DNA of 64,000 nucleotides, from the NCBI RefSeq assembly GCF_001590725.1, contig NZ_LQXR01000002.1, forward strand, positions 62,001 through 126,000, read 5' to 3'. The translations under genes and the position numbers were made by a program. The DNA is from Snodgrassella sp. CFCC 13594. GTDB taxonomy: Bacteria; Pseudomonadota; Gammaproteobacteria; Burkholderiales; Neisseriaceae. Each line of letters opens with the position of its first letter. The first letter of the stretch is position 1. A model generated the notes under the pieces. The model was given only the letters and a program-made list of their open reading frames with translations, made no database searches and was not told where the DNA came from. Shown here in pieces: positions 47,710 to 58,256 of the stretch.

Positions 47710-49166
47710 ATGGGCTTTAAACCAATCCCCGCCGCCATTGCCGTGGCATTGGGGCTGATTATTGCGTTTGTTATTCCGGTGCCAGAAGGCGTAACCCCAC
47801 AGGCTTGGCATTTGCTGGCGATGTTTGTGGGCGTTATTGCGGGCATTATTGGCAAGGCGATGCCAATAGGCGCATTGTCTATCATTGCCATCATGCTGGT
47901 TGCGTTAACGGGTGTGACTGCGGATAAACCGGGCGATGCCATGAAAGATGCGCTCAGCGGTTTTGCCAATCCACTGATTTGGTTGATTGGTGTGGCCATC
48001 ATGATTTCACGCGGGCTCTTGAAAACCGGCCTGGGCTCCCGTTTTGCCTATTGGTTTATTGCGGTATGGGGCAAACATACTTTGGGCATTGGTTATAGCT
48101 TTGCCATTTCTGAACTGATGTTGGCACCCGTGACGCCCAGCAATACCGCTCGGGGCGGCGGCATTATGCACCCGTTGATGAAAGCCATTGCTGAAAGTTT
48201 TGGCTCGCACCCCGATCAAGGTACAGAAAAGAAAATTGGCAAGTATTTGGCCTTGGTGAATTACCATTGCAACCCGATTTCTTCTGCTATGTTTATTACC
48301 GCCACTGCCCCCAATCCACTGGTGGTGGATTTGGTGGCCAAAGCCACCAACAGCAATATTCATCTCAGTTGGAGTACCTGGGCCTTGGCGATGCTGTTGC
48401 CGGGCGTGGTGGCGATGCTGTTGATGCCATTGGTGCTTTACTGGCTCTATCCTCCAGAAATCAAGAAAACCCCCAATGCAATTGATTTTGCCAAAACCAA
48501 ATTGCGTGAATTGGGCCAATGAGCCGAGATGAATACATCATGTTGTTTATTTTTGCAGTATTGTTGATTTTATGGGCAGGCATTCCTGCTTTGCTATTGG
48601 GCAAGGCTTATACCGTTGATCCTACCACCACGGCGTTTATTGGCTTATCGTTATTGCTGCTGTCAGGGGTATTGAGCTGGGAAGATGTGCTCAAAGAAAA
48701 AAGCGCGTGGGACACAATAACGTGGTTTGCGGCTTTGGTGATGATGGCTACTTTTTTGAATAAACTCGGTTTGATTGCTTGGTTTTCCCAAGTGTTGGAA
48801 AGTGGTATTGGGCAGTTGGGCTGGGGGTGGCTGGGTTCATGCACTTTATTGCTGTTGGCGTATACCTACGCGCATTATATGTTTGCCAGCACCACTGCCC
48901 ACATCACCGCCATGTTTGGTGCATTTTATGCCGCTGGGTTGGCGTTAGGTGCTCCGCCGATGTTGTTTGCGCTGATGATGGCCGCTTCTTCCAGCATCAT
49001 GATGACGCTCACGCATTATGCAACGGGCACATCACCAGTCATTTTTGGCTCTAAATACGTCACCATGTCGGAGTGGTGGAAAGCCGGATTTGTGATGAGT
49101 GTGGTGGAATTGTTGGTGTTTGTGGTGGTGGGCGCAGCTTGGTGGAAAATGCTCGGTTATTACTAA
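47710..49166 (+). CDS. DASS-family (SLC13) dicarboxylate/sulfate symporter, frameshifted
   Basis: Polytopic anion transporter. First part: NPLIWLIGVAIMISRGLLKTGLG, the substrate/Na+ signature SNTARGGGIMHPL, and NPISSAMFITATAPNPL. The frame stops at TKLRELGQ; restoring one G near 48514 (TTGGGGCCAATG) gives ELGPMSRDEYIMLF and the second part with AHYMFASTTAHITAMFG and TGTSPVIFGSKYVT. The full length of about 486 residues is normal. The second SNT-like motif is intact. Probably moves C4-dicarboxylates or citrate with sodium. Confidence 0.88.
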
Positions 49167-49270
49167 TGCAAAGGATTCAAGTGCTGTGAACCATTGTGAT
49201 TCCGGCGCCTGCATCCCACTGGCGGCTTGTATTCTTACCGCGTCTTAATCAGGAAATAGAAGTGGTTAAT

Positions 49271-49299
49271 AAAAAGCGGATGCTGAGCATCCGCTTTTT
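49271..49299. terminator. Bidirectional terminator
   Basis: AAAAAGCGGATGCT and AGCATCCGCTTTTT pair almost end to end, between the convergent DASS and acyl-CoA dehydrogenase genes. Confidence 0.9.
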
Positions 49300-49316
49300 A
49301 TTGGTTTCAGGCAGCT

Positions 49317-51098
49317 TTAAAATGCGTCTAAGGGCAGCGCCAGAATGGCATCGGCTCCCGTATGCACATTTTCTGCATATCCATAAATCTGCGGTAAAAC
49401 ATAGGCAAAATAAGCCTCGGCGACTTGTTGCTGGGCCTGATAAAAATCCGCTCCTAAAGGCGCATTGATGACATCGGTCAACGCGGCGCCTGCAGCCAAA
49501 TGGTTTTCTGCCACGGCCACTGCACCCAGCGTGCAACTCATTTGATTGAGATAAGCGCAAGCACCCGCTGCCGCTTTTTCCGGTGTCTCCTGCATAAACG
49601 ACACCATATCATCTACGCTGGTTTGTGCCAGTGTTAAGGCTGCCTGAAGTTGTTTGGCCATGGCTGAATGGACACCCGCTAGTTTGTCTGCCACCGCATG
49701 TCCTTGCGCCAAAATTGCTTTGGCAATGTTGCCGCCATTGGCTGCGGTTTTCCGTCCCGCCAAGTCCAAAGCCTGTATGCCATTGGTACCTTCGTATATC
49801 GGGGTGATGCGCACATCGCGTACATACTGAGCCACGCCAGTTTCTTCAACATAGCCCATGCCGCCCAATACTTGCATGGCCAAATTGGTGAGCGTGGTGC
49901 CATTATCGGTACACCAAGATTTTACAATCGGAATTAAGAAGCTTAACTCGGCATCTGCGCGAGCCCGTTCGCTTTCCACTGGATGGTAGTGGGCTTGATC
50001 CAGCGCAGCGCTGGCTTTCATATATAAGGCGCGTTGGGCTGCTAAAGTGGCTTTTTGCACCATCAGCATGCGTCGCACATCTGGGTGCTGAATGATGGGG
50101 ACAGATTCTTTGTTGCTGCTGCCCAAAGCACGGCTTTGCACGCGCTCTTTGGCATATGCCACTGCATCTTGATAAGCACGCTCAGCCACCGCATGACCTT
50201 CAATGCCCACACCCAAGCGGGCATGATTCATCATGGTAAACATGTAGTTCAAGCCTTTGCCCGCCTCACCCACCAGATAGCCTTCAGCACCTTCAAATGA
50301 CATCACGCAAGTGGGGCTGGCATGGATACCGAGTTTGTGTTCCAACGACACCGCATAAACTGGGTTACGTTTGCCCAAGCTGCCATCGGCATTGATCAAG
50401 TATTTGGGTGCGATAAACAGAGAAATACCTTTGACGCCTGCAGGTGCATCAGGCAAACGTGCCAGCACCAGATGAATCACATTTTCTGTGAGTTCATGAT
50501 CGCCCCAAGTGATGAATATTTTTTGACCAGACAAGGCGTAGGACCCGTCGTCGTTGGGGATGGCTTTGGTTGCCACCTGCGCCAAATCGCTGCCCGCATT
50601 GGGTTCGGTTAAATTCATGGTGCCCGACCAAATGCCTTGGCTCATGTTGGGCAAATAGCGTTGCTTTTGTTCGTCGCTGGCATGCGCTTCAATGGCACCA
50701 ATGGCACCCAAGGTAAGCATTGGCAACAGCGAAAAGGCCAGATTTGCCGAACACCACAGTTCCTCGCAAGCCGACGCAATGATCGAAGGCAAGCCTTGAC
50801 CTTCGTATTCGACTGGCGCACGTAACCCCAGCCAGCCGGCATCTCGAAACGCATAAAAAGCATTGGCGATGTCTGGATGGGTGATGACTTTGCCATCCAC
50901 CAAACGAGCGCCATTTAAGTCTCCGCTGCGGTTGGTGGGGGCCAATTCTTGTTCGGCAAACTTGCCGGCCTCTTCCAAAATGGCGTCCACGGTTTCTGCA
51001 TCCAAACCAGCGGCAAAAGGCATGGCCAGAATCTCTGGTAAGCGGCCATGGGTTGCTAAGGCAAAGCGCAATTCATTTAAAGGGGCGCGATAGGTCAT
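49317..51098 (-). CDS. Acyl-CoA dehydrogenase (DmdC/long C-terminal type)
   Basis: 593 residues from ATG 51098 with GGAGAA upstream. FAD-dependent enzyme; N-terminal helical domain, GTMNLTEPNAGSDLAQV (FAD/substrate), KIFITWGDHE, and the C-terminal QVLGGMGYVEETGVAQYVRDVRI with IYEGTNGIQALDL holding the catalytic Glu. The extra ~100-residue C-terminal domain (VHSAMAKQLQAALTLAQ onward) is that of DmdC/FadE-like members. Electrons should pass to the EtfBA encoded at 33.3-35.0 kb. An exact DUS lies inside (49637-49648). Confidence 0.92.
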   Translation of the reverse strand: MTYRAPLNELRFALATHGRLPEILAMPFAAGLDAETVDAILEEAGKFAEQELAPTNRSGDLNGARLVDGKVITHPDIANAFYAFRDAGWLGLRAPVEYEGQGLPSIIASACEELWCSANLAFSLLPMLTLGAIGAIEAHASDEQKQRYLPNMSQGIWSGTMNLTEPNAGSDLAQVATKAIPNDDGSYALSGQKIFITWGDHELTENVIHLVLARLPDAPAGVKGISLFIAPKYLINADGSLGKRNPVYAVSLEHKLGIHASPTCVMSFEGAEGYLVGEAGKGLNYMFTMMNHARLGVGIEGHAVAERAYQDAVAYAKERVQSRALGSSNKESVPIIQHPDVRRMLMVQKATLAAQRALYMKASAALDQAHYHPVESERARADAELSFLIPIVKSWCTDNGTTLTNLAMQVLGGMGYVEETGVAQYVRDVRITPIYEGTNGIQALDLAGRKTAANGGNIAKAILAQGHAVADKLAGVHSAMAKQLQAALTLAQTSVDDMVSFMQETPEKAAAGACAYLNQMSCTLGAVAVAENHLAAGAALTDVINAPLGADFYQAQQQVAEAYFAYVLPQIYGYAENVHTGADAILALPLDAF

Positions 51099-51257
51099 GC
51101 TGATATTTCTCCATATTATTTTTTTAATCGCCAAGGCGTTGGTTGGGGGTGCATGGCTTTTGTGCAAAGCACAATGCCATAACCAAGCATAGCAAATTGC
51201 CCCCACCTTGCCTACACACGAATCGATAGATCTTTAATCATTGGTATTAAAAACTTG

Positions 51258-51283
51258 ATTATAGTTTTTTCTGTTACTATAAT
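51258..51283. promoter_or_regulatory. Inverted repeat before farR, likely MarR-type operator
   Basis: ATTATAGT (51258-51265) and ACTATAAT (51276-51283) are perfect inverted arms 10 bp apart, about 30 bp before the farR start. The second arm also contains TATAAT, so repressor binding would block the promoter. Confidence 0.65.
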
Positions 51284-51311
51284 TTCGGCAATTTTACCAA
51301 ATGAGTTTGTT

Positions 51312-51806
51312 ATGTCTTTTGCTCTTTCTGCCAATGAATTGGAAAACGCGCTGTCTGTTTTGTCGGCCAAAATGCCCAGTATGAATGTGGATTTGATTCT
51401 TCTTGGGCGCTTATCGCGCTTATTGCACACGCGCATTACCAACCAATTAAACGATTGCTTGCGCCAGCACGGGCTGACTGAAAGTTTGTGGCATGCCTTA
51501 TTGGCGGTTTATGCTCAACCCAAGCATGAAATCTTGCCTTCAGAATTAAGTGATGTGCTGAACCTGACACGCACCAGTGCCACCCGTTTATCGGATGAAT
51601 TGGTGATGAATGGTTGGGCCACTCGCTATACTCACCCCAAAGATCGCCGCAAAATTACCTTAAAGCTAACTGACGCAGGGGAAAAACTAATTCAAGAAGT
51701 GAGCCCTGATACCAATGCAGTGCGGCGGCAAATTTGGTCAGCGCTTTCGGCTGATGAGCAACAGCAATTGCGCTGTTTGCTGCAAAAATTATTGGAACAC
51801 AAATAA
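51312..51806 (+). CDS. farR: MarR-family regulator, FarR-like
   Basis: 164 residues from ATG 51312 (MSFALSANELENAL). Winged helix with the MarR core LPSELSDVLNLTRTSATRLSD and wing THPKDRRKITLKLTDAG. In gonococcus the related FarR represses farAB, the fatty-acid efflux pump. Here it directly precedes nodT-farA-farB on the same strand, which supports the same role. The symbol rests on family and context. Confidence 0.82.
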   Translation: MSFALSANELENALSVLSAKMPSMNVDLILLGRLSRLLHTRITNQLNDCLRQHGLTESLWHALLAVYAQPKHEILPSELSDVLNLTRTSATRLSDELVMNGWATRYTHPKDRRKITLKLTDAGEKLIQEVSPDTNAVRRQIWSALSADEQQQLRCLLQKLLEHK

Positions 51807-51878
51807 GCGCTTCCCCTGTTGTAACGGCGTGAACAAATGCCGAATCAGCAGAGGCGGTATAAATAAGGCATACACATT

Positions 51879-53314
51879 ATGTTGAAAACGATCAAAATCT
51901 ATCGTGTGCAGGGATTGGTATTGTGCTGTGCGCTGGCACTGAGTGCCTGTGCACAAACTGGGCAGCAGCGGCCTTTGGACAGCGCCATGACAGCAAGCAG
52001 TTTGTCTTTGCCCGCGGGCCAGACTGCCGCGGTATCGGCGGCCTGGTGGCGTCAATTGCAGCAACCTACCTTGAATCACTTGATGGATGTGGGCTTGGCT
52101 CAGGCGCCAGATTTGCGTATTGCTCAGGCGCGTTTGCGTCAGGCCGAGGCGCAATGGCGTGGGACGGAAGGTCAGGCCGGCGTGCAAATAGGCATCCAGC
52201 ACGGGCCAATGGCATTTATTTGGATCCGAAACCAGACATCCCCAATTACGATACCAATCATGTTCTGACCAACGAAATGGCGGCGCTGGCGCTCAACTAC
52301 ACATTTGACTTCTGGGGCAAACAGCGCAATACCATTCAGGCAGCCTTGGGGCAAAAAGAGGCGGCGCAATGGCAAGTGGCACAAGCGCGCTTGGTATTGG
52401 CTCAGGCCATCGTAGCGCAATATACGCAGTGGCAGTTATTGGATGCACAGCTGGCTGTGGTGGATAAGCGCATTGCAGTCAATGAGCAATTGAAAGCTTT
52501 GTTGGCAGGGCGGATTCGTGCTGGGCTATTGCCGGGCAGTGCTGCATATAACCAAGGCCAAGCTTTGCTGTCTTTGCAGTCATCGCAAAAACAGTTGCAA
52601 GCGGAGCGTGAGCGCACCCAACACAGTTTGGCGGCTTTGATTGGCCAGCCACCTACTGCTGTGCAGGGCTTGAATCCGCAGGCATTGGGCTCTGTTCCGG
52701 TTGTGGCGGTGAATCATTTGCGCGCTGACATATTGGGCCAGCGGCCAGATATCGCGGCTCAACGAGCGTTGTTGCAGTCGCGCTATTTCGGGGTTCAAGC
52801 CGCCAAGGCTGAATTTTATCCGAATATTGAAATCAAAGGTTTGGCTGGTTTTTCCCACATTGATGCCTTTGATGTATTGCATTCCAGTTCGCGTTTATTG
52901 GGGTTGATGCCAGCCATTACCTTGCCAATTTTCACTTCAGGCAGCCTGAAAGCGAATTTGGCTGGCAAGCATGCCCAATATGATGAGCAGGTAGCGATGT
53001 ACGATAAAACCGTGGTCACTGCCTTACAACAAGCAGCCGATGCCAGCAGTGATTATCAGCACAGTCAAGACGCCCTACCCCTACAGCAGCAAGCATGGCA
53101 GCTGGCACAGAAAAATGCTGATTCCAGTGCCCGTCGTCTGCGGGCTGGTTTGGATAATGGCTTAAACCGACTGCAGTTGGAAGACGCCGCTTTGAGTGCA
53201 CAGGGTGATTATTTGAAAGTGGCATCATGGCAACAGCAAAGCTGGAATAACCTTCAGGCAGCCTTAGGCGGCGGCTTCATTAATCCGCAAGCCACATCCG
53301 CACAAACACACTAA
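51879..53314 (+). CDS. NodT-family outer-membrane efflux lipoprotein, frameshifted
   Basis: TolC-like channel. N-terminal signal with lipobox ALSACAQTG, then WWRQLQQPTLNHLMDVGLAQAPDLRIAQARLRQAEAQW. The frame is lost after VQIGIQ; restoring one G near 52199 (CCAGGCACGG) leads to ANGIYLDPKPDIPNYDTNH and the rest of the two TolC/OEP repeats (ALNYTFDFWGKQRNTI; AEFYPNIEIKGLAGF; DNGLNRLQLEDAALSAQGD). About 479 residues in all. Three DUS copies lie in the gene (52335, 52936, 53253). It is the outer-membrane partner of FarAB here. Confidence 0.88.
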
Positions 53315-53331
53315 AGAAAACGTTAAATTCC

Positions 53332-54543
53332 ATGAGTAATAATGACATGAACGCAGAAAACAGCACGCCCGCTACAACAGCGCCCACACCCACCCAACCC
53401 AGTGCACCCAGGAAAAAAACCAATGGTAAGCGCAAGCGCAACCTGATTATTCTGACCACCATTTTTCTGTTGATTGCATTGGGCTTTTTGTTGATGTATC
53501 TCTTGGTTTGGCAACATGAGGAAGGCACTGATGATGCCTATGTCAATGGCCATTTGGTACAAGTGACACCGCAAATCGCCGGGACGGTACAAGCTGTGAA
53601 TGTGGATGATACCCAAGGCGTGAAAAGCAATCAGGTATTGGTGACGTTGGATGACAGCGATATGCAATTGGCGTATGAACGCGCCCAAAGCGAATTGATC
53701 AATGCCATTCGCCAAAATCAGCAGCAAACTGCGGCATCCAGTCAAGCACAGGCTCAAGTTATCGCTCAAAAGGCACAATTGGCGCGTCTGCAGTCGGACT
53801 TAAAGCGCCGCGAAAGCTTGGCGGGCACCGATGCGATTTCGGCAGAAGAATTAAGCCATGCGCGTGCGGCTGTGGTGGAAGCACAAGCAGCTTTGGAAGC
53901 CACTCAGGCACAAGATAAAGCTGCAAAAGCGGTGATTGGCAACAATGTTGCTTTGCGTCAACAGCCCGCAGTATTGACGGCCATTAGTCATTTGAAAGAT
54001 GCCTGGCTCAATTTGCAACGTACGCAGATTAAAGCGCCAATGGATGGACAGGTAGCCAAGCGCAACGTACAGGTTGGGCAAAAAGTCGCACCGGGATCGG
54101 CGCTGATGGCAGTGGTGCCGTTGCACAATGTGTGGGTGGATGCGAACTTTAAAGAAGGCCAACTGGCCAATATGCGCATTGGCCAACCGGCCACGGTGAC
54201 TGCCGATGTTTATGGTAGCAAAGTGAAATACCATGGTCGTGTGGCTGGGTTATCCGCTGGGACGGGTTCGGCATTTGCCTTATTGCCCGCGCAAAATGCC
54301 ACGGGTAACTGGATTAAAGTGGTGCAGCGCTTGCCTGTGCGTATTGAATTGGATGCCAAAGAATTGGCCGAACATCCTTTGCGTGTAGGCTTGTCTATGG
54401 ATGTGGAAGTCAACACCCAAAATAAAAATGGCAAAGACATGACCAATGTGGGTGAACCGAATAAAGGCGATAAATTGGCTGATGTTGATTGGGCGCCGGT
54501 GAATACCATCATCGACAAAATTTTTGCGCAGTACGCTCAATAA
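53332..54543 (+). CDS. farA: EmrA/FarA-family periplasmic adaptor (membrane fusion) subunit
   Basis: 403 residues. Pro/Thr-rich cytoplasmic start, one membrane helix (LIILTTIFLLIALGFLLMYLL), then the biotinyl-lipoyl-like half motif EGTDDAYVNGHLVQVTPQIAG, a long coiled coil (about 110-200, rich in Gln/Ala) and IKAPMDGQVAKRNVQVGQKV. This is the EmrA pattern. Joins the EmrB-type pump to the outer-membrane channel. It begins 17 bp after nodT. Confidence 0.9.
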   Translation: MSNNDMNAENSTPATTAPTPTQPSAPRKKTNGKRKRNLIILTTIFLLIALGFLLMYLLVWQHEEGTDDAYVNGHLVQVTPQIAGTVQAVNVDDTQGVKSNQVLVTLDDSDMQLAYERAQSELINAIRQNQQQTAASSQAQAQVIAQKAQLARLQSDLKRRESLAGTDAISAEELSHARAAVVEAQAALEATQAQDKAAKAVIGNNVALRQQPAVLTAISHLKDAWLNLQRTQIKAPMDGQVAKRNVQVGQKVAPGSALMAVVPLHNVWVDANFKEGQLANMRIGQPATVTADVYGSKVKYHGRVAGLSAGTGSAFALLPAQNATGNWIKVVQRLPVRIELDAKELAEHPLRVGLSMDVEVNTQNKNGKDMTNVGEPNKGDKLADVDWAPVNTIIDKIFAQYAQ

Positions 54544-54555
54544 AGGCTGCCTGAA
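54544..54555 (+). repeat. DUS overlapping the farB start codon
   Basis: Exact AGGCTGCCTGAA whose last A is the first base of the farB ATG. TAAAGG at its start falls at ribosome-binding distance. Confidence 0.8.
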
Positions 54556-56084
54556 TGCGTGTTTCTCCATTAAGCGGTACCCCCTTGGTATTGGTGACCA
54601 TCGCCTTGTCGTTGGCGGTGTTTATGCAGGTGCTTGACTCCACCATCGCCAATGTGGCACTGCCTACCATTGCCGGGAACCTGGGTGCAGCCACTAACCA
54701 AGGTACTTGGGTGATTACCTCGTTTGCGGTGGCCAATGCCATTTCAGTGCCGTTAACCGGATGGTTGGCGCGGCGCTATGGCGAGGTGAAAGTTTTTGTG
54801 GCCTCGACTTTATTGTTTGTGGTGGCTTCATTTCTGTGTGGTATTGCGCCCAGCCTTGGTCTATTGGTGTTATTTCGGGTTATTCAAGGTGCAGTTGCGG
54901 GGCCCATGATTCCATTGTCGCAAAGCTTGTTGATGGCGGCGTATCCGCCGGAAAAAAGGCCGATGGCCTTGGCGCTGTGGTCGATGGTGATCATTGTGGC
55001 GCCCATTTTTGGCCCGATTTTAGGGGGCATCATCAGTGACAACTGGCATTGGGGCTGGATCTTTTTCATCAATATTCCCATCGGTATTGTGGCTGGGTGG
55101 GTGGCCTGGCGCCAACTCAAACACCGAGAAACCGAAATCGTGCATCAACCCATAGATCGCCTGGGTTTGGCATTGATGGTGGTGGGTGTGGGTGCATTGC
55201 AGATGATGCTGGATCGTGGCCGTGAGCTGGACTGGTTTTCATCTACCGAAATCATTGTATTGGCGGTGCTGGCCGTGGTGTGCCTGAGTTATTTTGTGAT
55301 TTGGGAATGGTATGCCGAGCACCCGATCGTGGATTTGCAGCTGTTTCGTGATCGTAATTTCACCGTTGGCGTTATTACCTTAAGCACCGCGTTTATGGTG
55401 TACATGGGCGCCATTGTATTGCTGCCCTTGGTGTTGCAAACACAGCTTGGCTACACCGCTACTTGGGCCGGTTTGGCTACTGCGCCGATTGGCATTTTCC
55501 CAGTGCTACTTTCGCCTTTGATTGGTAAATTTGGGAATCGTTTGGACATGCGTGCTTTGGTTACTGTCAGCTTTCTGGTGTATGCCGGGTGCTTTTTCTG
55601 GCGCAGTGAATTCAACGCCCAAATGGATTTCATGGATGTGTTTTGGCCACAATTTATCCAGGGTATTGGTATGGCCATGTTTTTCATGCCACTCACGCAG
55701 ATTACACTGTCACGCATACCTGGCAATCAAATTGCGGCCGCTTCCAGTATTTCCAATTTTGTGCGTATTTTGGCCGGTGGTATTGGTACCTCACTGGTAA
55801 CCACCATGTGGGATAGGCGTGAAGCACTACACCACAGCCGCTTAGTTGAATCCATCAATCCTTACAACGATACCGCCAATCAAACACTCAATGGCATGGG
55901 ACAAATGGGCATGGCTGCGCCACAACAATATGGCATGCTCGAGCGCATCATTGAGCAACAAACCAACATAATGGGTGCCAATGATATTTTTTGGCTCTGT
56001 GGTGTAACCTTTGTGGCGTTGGTTGTGTTGGTGTGGTTTGCCAAGCCACCTTTCGGCTCCAAAGGTGGCGGTGGGGCGCACTGA
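54555..56084 (+). CDS. farB: DHA2-family (EmrB/FarB) drug/fatty-acid exporter
   Basis: 509 residues, 14 helices. DHA2 motifs: LDSTIANVALPTIAGNLGA, WVITSFAVANAISVPLTGWL, RRYGEVKVF (motif A) and RVIQGAVAGPMIPLSQSLL (motif C). Proton-driven inner-membrane pump of the FarA/NodT tripartite system; gonococcal FarB exports long-chain fatty acids. Its start is fused to a DUS. Confidence 0.92.
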   Translation: MRVSPLSGTPLVLVTIALSLAVFMQVLDSTIANVALPTIAGNLGAATNQGTWVITSFAVANAISVPLTGWLARRYGEVKVFVASTLLFVVASFLCGIAPSLGLLVLFRVIQGAVAGPMIPLSQSLLMAAYPPEKRPMALALWSMVIIVAPIFGPILGGIISDNWHWGWIFFINIPIGIVAGWVAWRQLKHRETEIVHQPIDRLGLALMVVGVGALQMMLDRGRELDWFSSTEIIVLAVLAVVCLSYFVIWEWYAEHPIVDLQLFRDRNFTVGVITLSTAFMVYMGAIVLLPLVLQTQLGYTATWAGLATAPIGIFPVLLSPLIGKFGNRLDMRALVTVSFLVYAGCFFWRSEFNAQMDFMDVFWPQFIQGIGMAMFFMPLTQITLSRIPGNQIAAASSISNFVRILAGGIGTSLVTTMWDRREALHHSRLVESINPYNDTANQTLNGMGQMGMAAPQQYGMLERIIEQQTNIMGANDIFWLCGVTFVALVVLVWFAKPPFGSKGGGGAH

Positions 56085-56123
56085 TTGCGCAATAAGCGAT
56101 TGGGATAACCATGAGTACAGCAC

Positions 56124-56151
56124 AGGCTGCCTGAACAGTTTCAGGCAGCCT
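56124..56151 (+). terminator. DUS inverted-pair terminator after farB
   Basis: Exact AGGCTGCCTGAA (56124-56135) and TTCAGGCAGCCT (56140-56151) with a 4-nt loop. The following 56152-56363 (about 210 bases) holds no gene that I can support. Confidence 0.8.
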
Positions 56152-56363
56152 GCTTGCGATGTTTGTGGTACGAAACTGTGCTGAACGCCGACTCACGCTC
56201 ATTAAGCGTGGCTTCGGCGCGACGCCATCGTTTTTATCTGCTGGTTGATTGTTGAGCCATGCCATTGCCTGCTGCATTATGTTGAGTGGGGTTAGTTAGC
56301 AGCGCAATCAGACAACAACTCGGCAAAATAGTATGTATTTGGCTGCTTGGCCATGAGACGCAT

Positions 56364-56996
56364 TCAGAATTTTGTCCACAGCGGCAGTAACAAGCGCCAA
56401 GCCAAATAAAACATCATCACCGCAATTAATCCATCGAGAATTTGCCAAACTCGCTCGCGACGGAACCATGGCAACAACACTCGAGCACCAAAAGCCAGGC
56501 CATAAAACCATAAGCCAGATAGCGTGCTGGCGCCCATCCAAAAAGCCATTTTCTGAGTGGAATTGAGTGGTGCGGCCACGCTGCCAATGAGCCAAACTGT
56601 ATCCAAATACACATGGGGGTTGAGTAGAGTGATGGCCAAGGTAATCCAAGCGATTTGGCGGGCAGGTGCTGGTGTTGAATCTGCTTGTTGCTGTAATGCC
56701 AAATGACTGCCGCCGCGCCAAGCACGAAGAGCTGCAAACACGCCATAACCCACTAAGAATAGAACCCCCGCATATGTAACCAGCGTCATCAACAAAGGGT
56801 GCTGTTTGCTGGCCGAAGCCATGCCCGCAATGCCGAATGCCATTAGCACCATGTCGCACAGCCAACATATGCTGGCCACCAGCAGCGTGTGTTGCTTGAG
56901 CAATCCTTGTTGTAATACAAAAGTGTTTTGTGCGCCGACGGCCACGATTAGGCCGCTCATCATGATGGCGCCATCCAGAAATACCTGCAACCCCAT
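56364..56996 (-). CDS. argO: LysE/ArgO-family amino-acid exporter
   Basis: 210 residues from ATG 56996, chosen for GGGAGG just upstream and the family start MGLQVFLDGAIMMSGLIVAVGAQNTFVL. Six helices; LysE signature GIAG and ITLLNPHVYLDT. Exports arginine (or lysine). It is divergent from an ArgP-type regulator, the usual genetic arrangement. Confidence 0.9.
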   Translation of the reverse strand: MGLQVFLDGAIMMSGLIVAVGAQNTFVLQQGLLKQHTLLVASICWLCDMVLMAFGIAGMASASKQHPLLMTLVTYAGVLFLVGYGVFAALRAWRGGSHLALQQQADSTPAPARQIAWITLAITLLNPHVYLDTVWLIGSVAAPLNSTQKMAFWMGASTLSGLWFYGLAFGARVLLPWFRRERVWQILDGLIAVMMFYLAWRLLLPLWTKF

Positions 56997-57147
56997 ATTG
57001 CCTCCCATTGGTTGATGCGCGGATGATCGGATGAATACGGGCGTTAGGCAAACGCGACCACAAATTTTCAGGTTGCCTGAAAATCTGTGTTTGTGGTGAT
57101 CAATGGGCATGTGTCACCATACCCATCTGATGATAGAAAGTGAAATT

Positions 57148-58053
57148 ATGTTGGTAGACGCCAAACAATCAGCCGCCTTTTTGGCGGTAGTGCAATGGGG
57201 CAGCTTTGAGCGTGCCGCTGAGGCGCTGCATTTATCCTCATCGGCGGTGTCGCAGCGAATCCGTACCCTAGAAAGCCACATGGGTTGTGTGTTGGTGACG
57301 CGGCAACGGCCTTGTGTGGCCACTAAAGATGGATTAAAACTGTTGCGTTACTTGCGCAGCGCCGCCTTGCTTTCGGAAGAAATGCAGCGTGATTTTTCAG
57401 GGCAATGCGGTCCGATCACCTTGAATTTAGCGGTCAATTATGACGCTCTGGATACTTGGCTCACACCGGTATTGGCGCAGCTGGCGGAAACCTATCCCGT
57501 ATTGTTTGAGTTGCATGGTGACGATTTGGAACACACCTTGCGCTGGTTGGCTGAAGGTAAAGTGGTGGCGGCATTCAGTAGCGAGAGTAAAGCATTGAAT
57601 GGATGCGAAGTGGCCTTTTTGGGCTACCACCGATACCGCATGTTGGCCAGCCAGACTTTTGCACAACGTTACTTCCGCGAAGGCATCAACCGCCAGACTT
57701 TGGCCGCTGCGCCGCTGATCGGATTCAACCGGAAAGACCAGGTAAACCACACCTTTCTGCAGCGCTACTTCAATTATGCTGCCGATGCTTGCCCGATTCA
57801 TTATGTGCCGGGTAGTCATGCTTATTTTCAAGCGGTGTTGTATGGCATGGGCTGGGGTATGATTCCAACGGGACAGGGAGAGGCAGAGGTGGCGCAAGGA
57901 TTGCTGCGGGACATGGTACCTGGATGCTATGTTGATGTGCCCGTGTATTGGCATGTGTGGCAAGTACGTTCGGTGTATTTGCAGCAAGTCAGCGAGCGCT
58001 TGCAATCGCTGGGCAAAGCCCATTTGGTGCAGGTGGAACAAGGGGCGAAATAG
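57148..58053 (+). CDS. argP: LysR-family regulator ArgP (IciA)
   Basis: 301 residues from ATG 57148 (MLVDAKQSAAFLAVVQWGSF). LysR HTH AAEALHLSSSAVSQRIRTLE, then an effector domain in which VNYDALDTWLTPVLAQLAE is a signature of the ArgP/IciA branch. In E. coli ArgP activates argO in response to arginine/lysine. The earlier in-frame start at 57103 would add 15 atypical residues. Confidence 0.9.
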   Translation: MLVDAKQSAAFLAVVQWGSFERAAEALHLSSSAVSQRIRTLESHMGCVLVTRQRPCVATKDGLKLLRYLRSAALLSEEMQRDFSGQCGPITLNLAVNYDALDTWLTPVLAQLAETYPVLFELHGDDLEHTLRWLAEGKVVAAFSSESKALNGCEVAFLGYHRYRMLASQTFAQRYFREGINRQTLAAAPLIGFNRKDQVNHTFLQRYFNYAADACPIHYVPGSHAYFQAVLYGMGWGMIPTGQGEAEVAQGLLRDMVPGCYVDVPVYWHVWQVRSVYLQQVSERLQSLGKAHLVQVEQGAK

Positions 58054-58256
58054 GCTATAGTATGGAATATGCGGTTGTTTTGATGAGCCATCGGCTGATT
58101 GCCGATCACGCCCTCACCCATAAAGGTTGCCTGAAGCGCTGTTAATATTGAAAGCGCCTCAGGCCCATTTAAGGTGGATTGTGGACAAAGACAACCAATC
58201 CATGCATGGTTTTCAATGCCGCATTCAATAAGCCTAAATTTTTATTTCAGGCAGAC

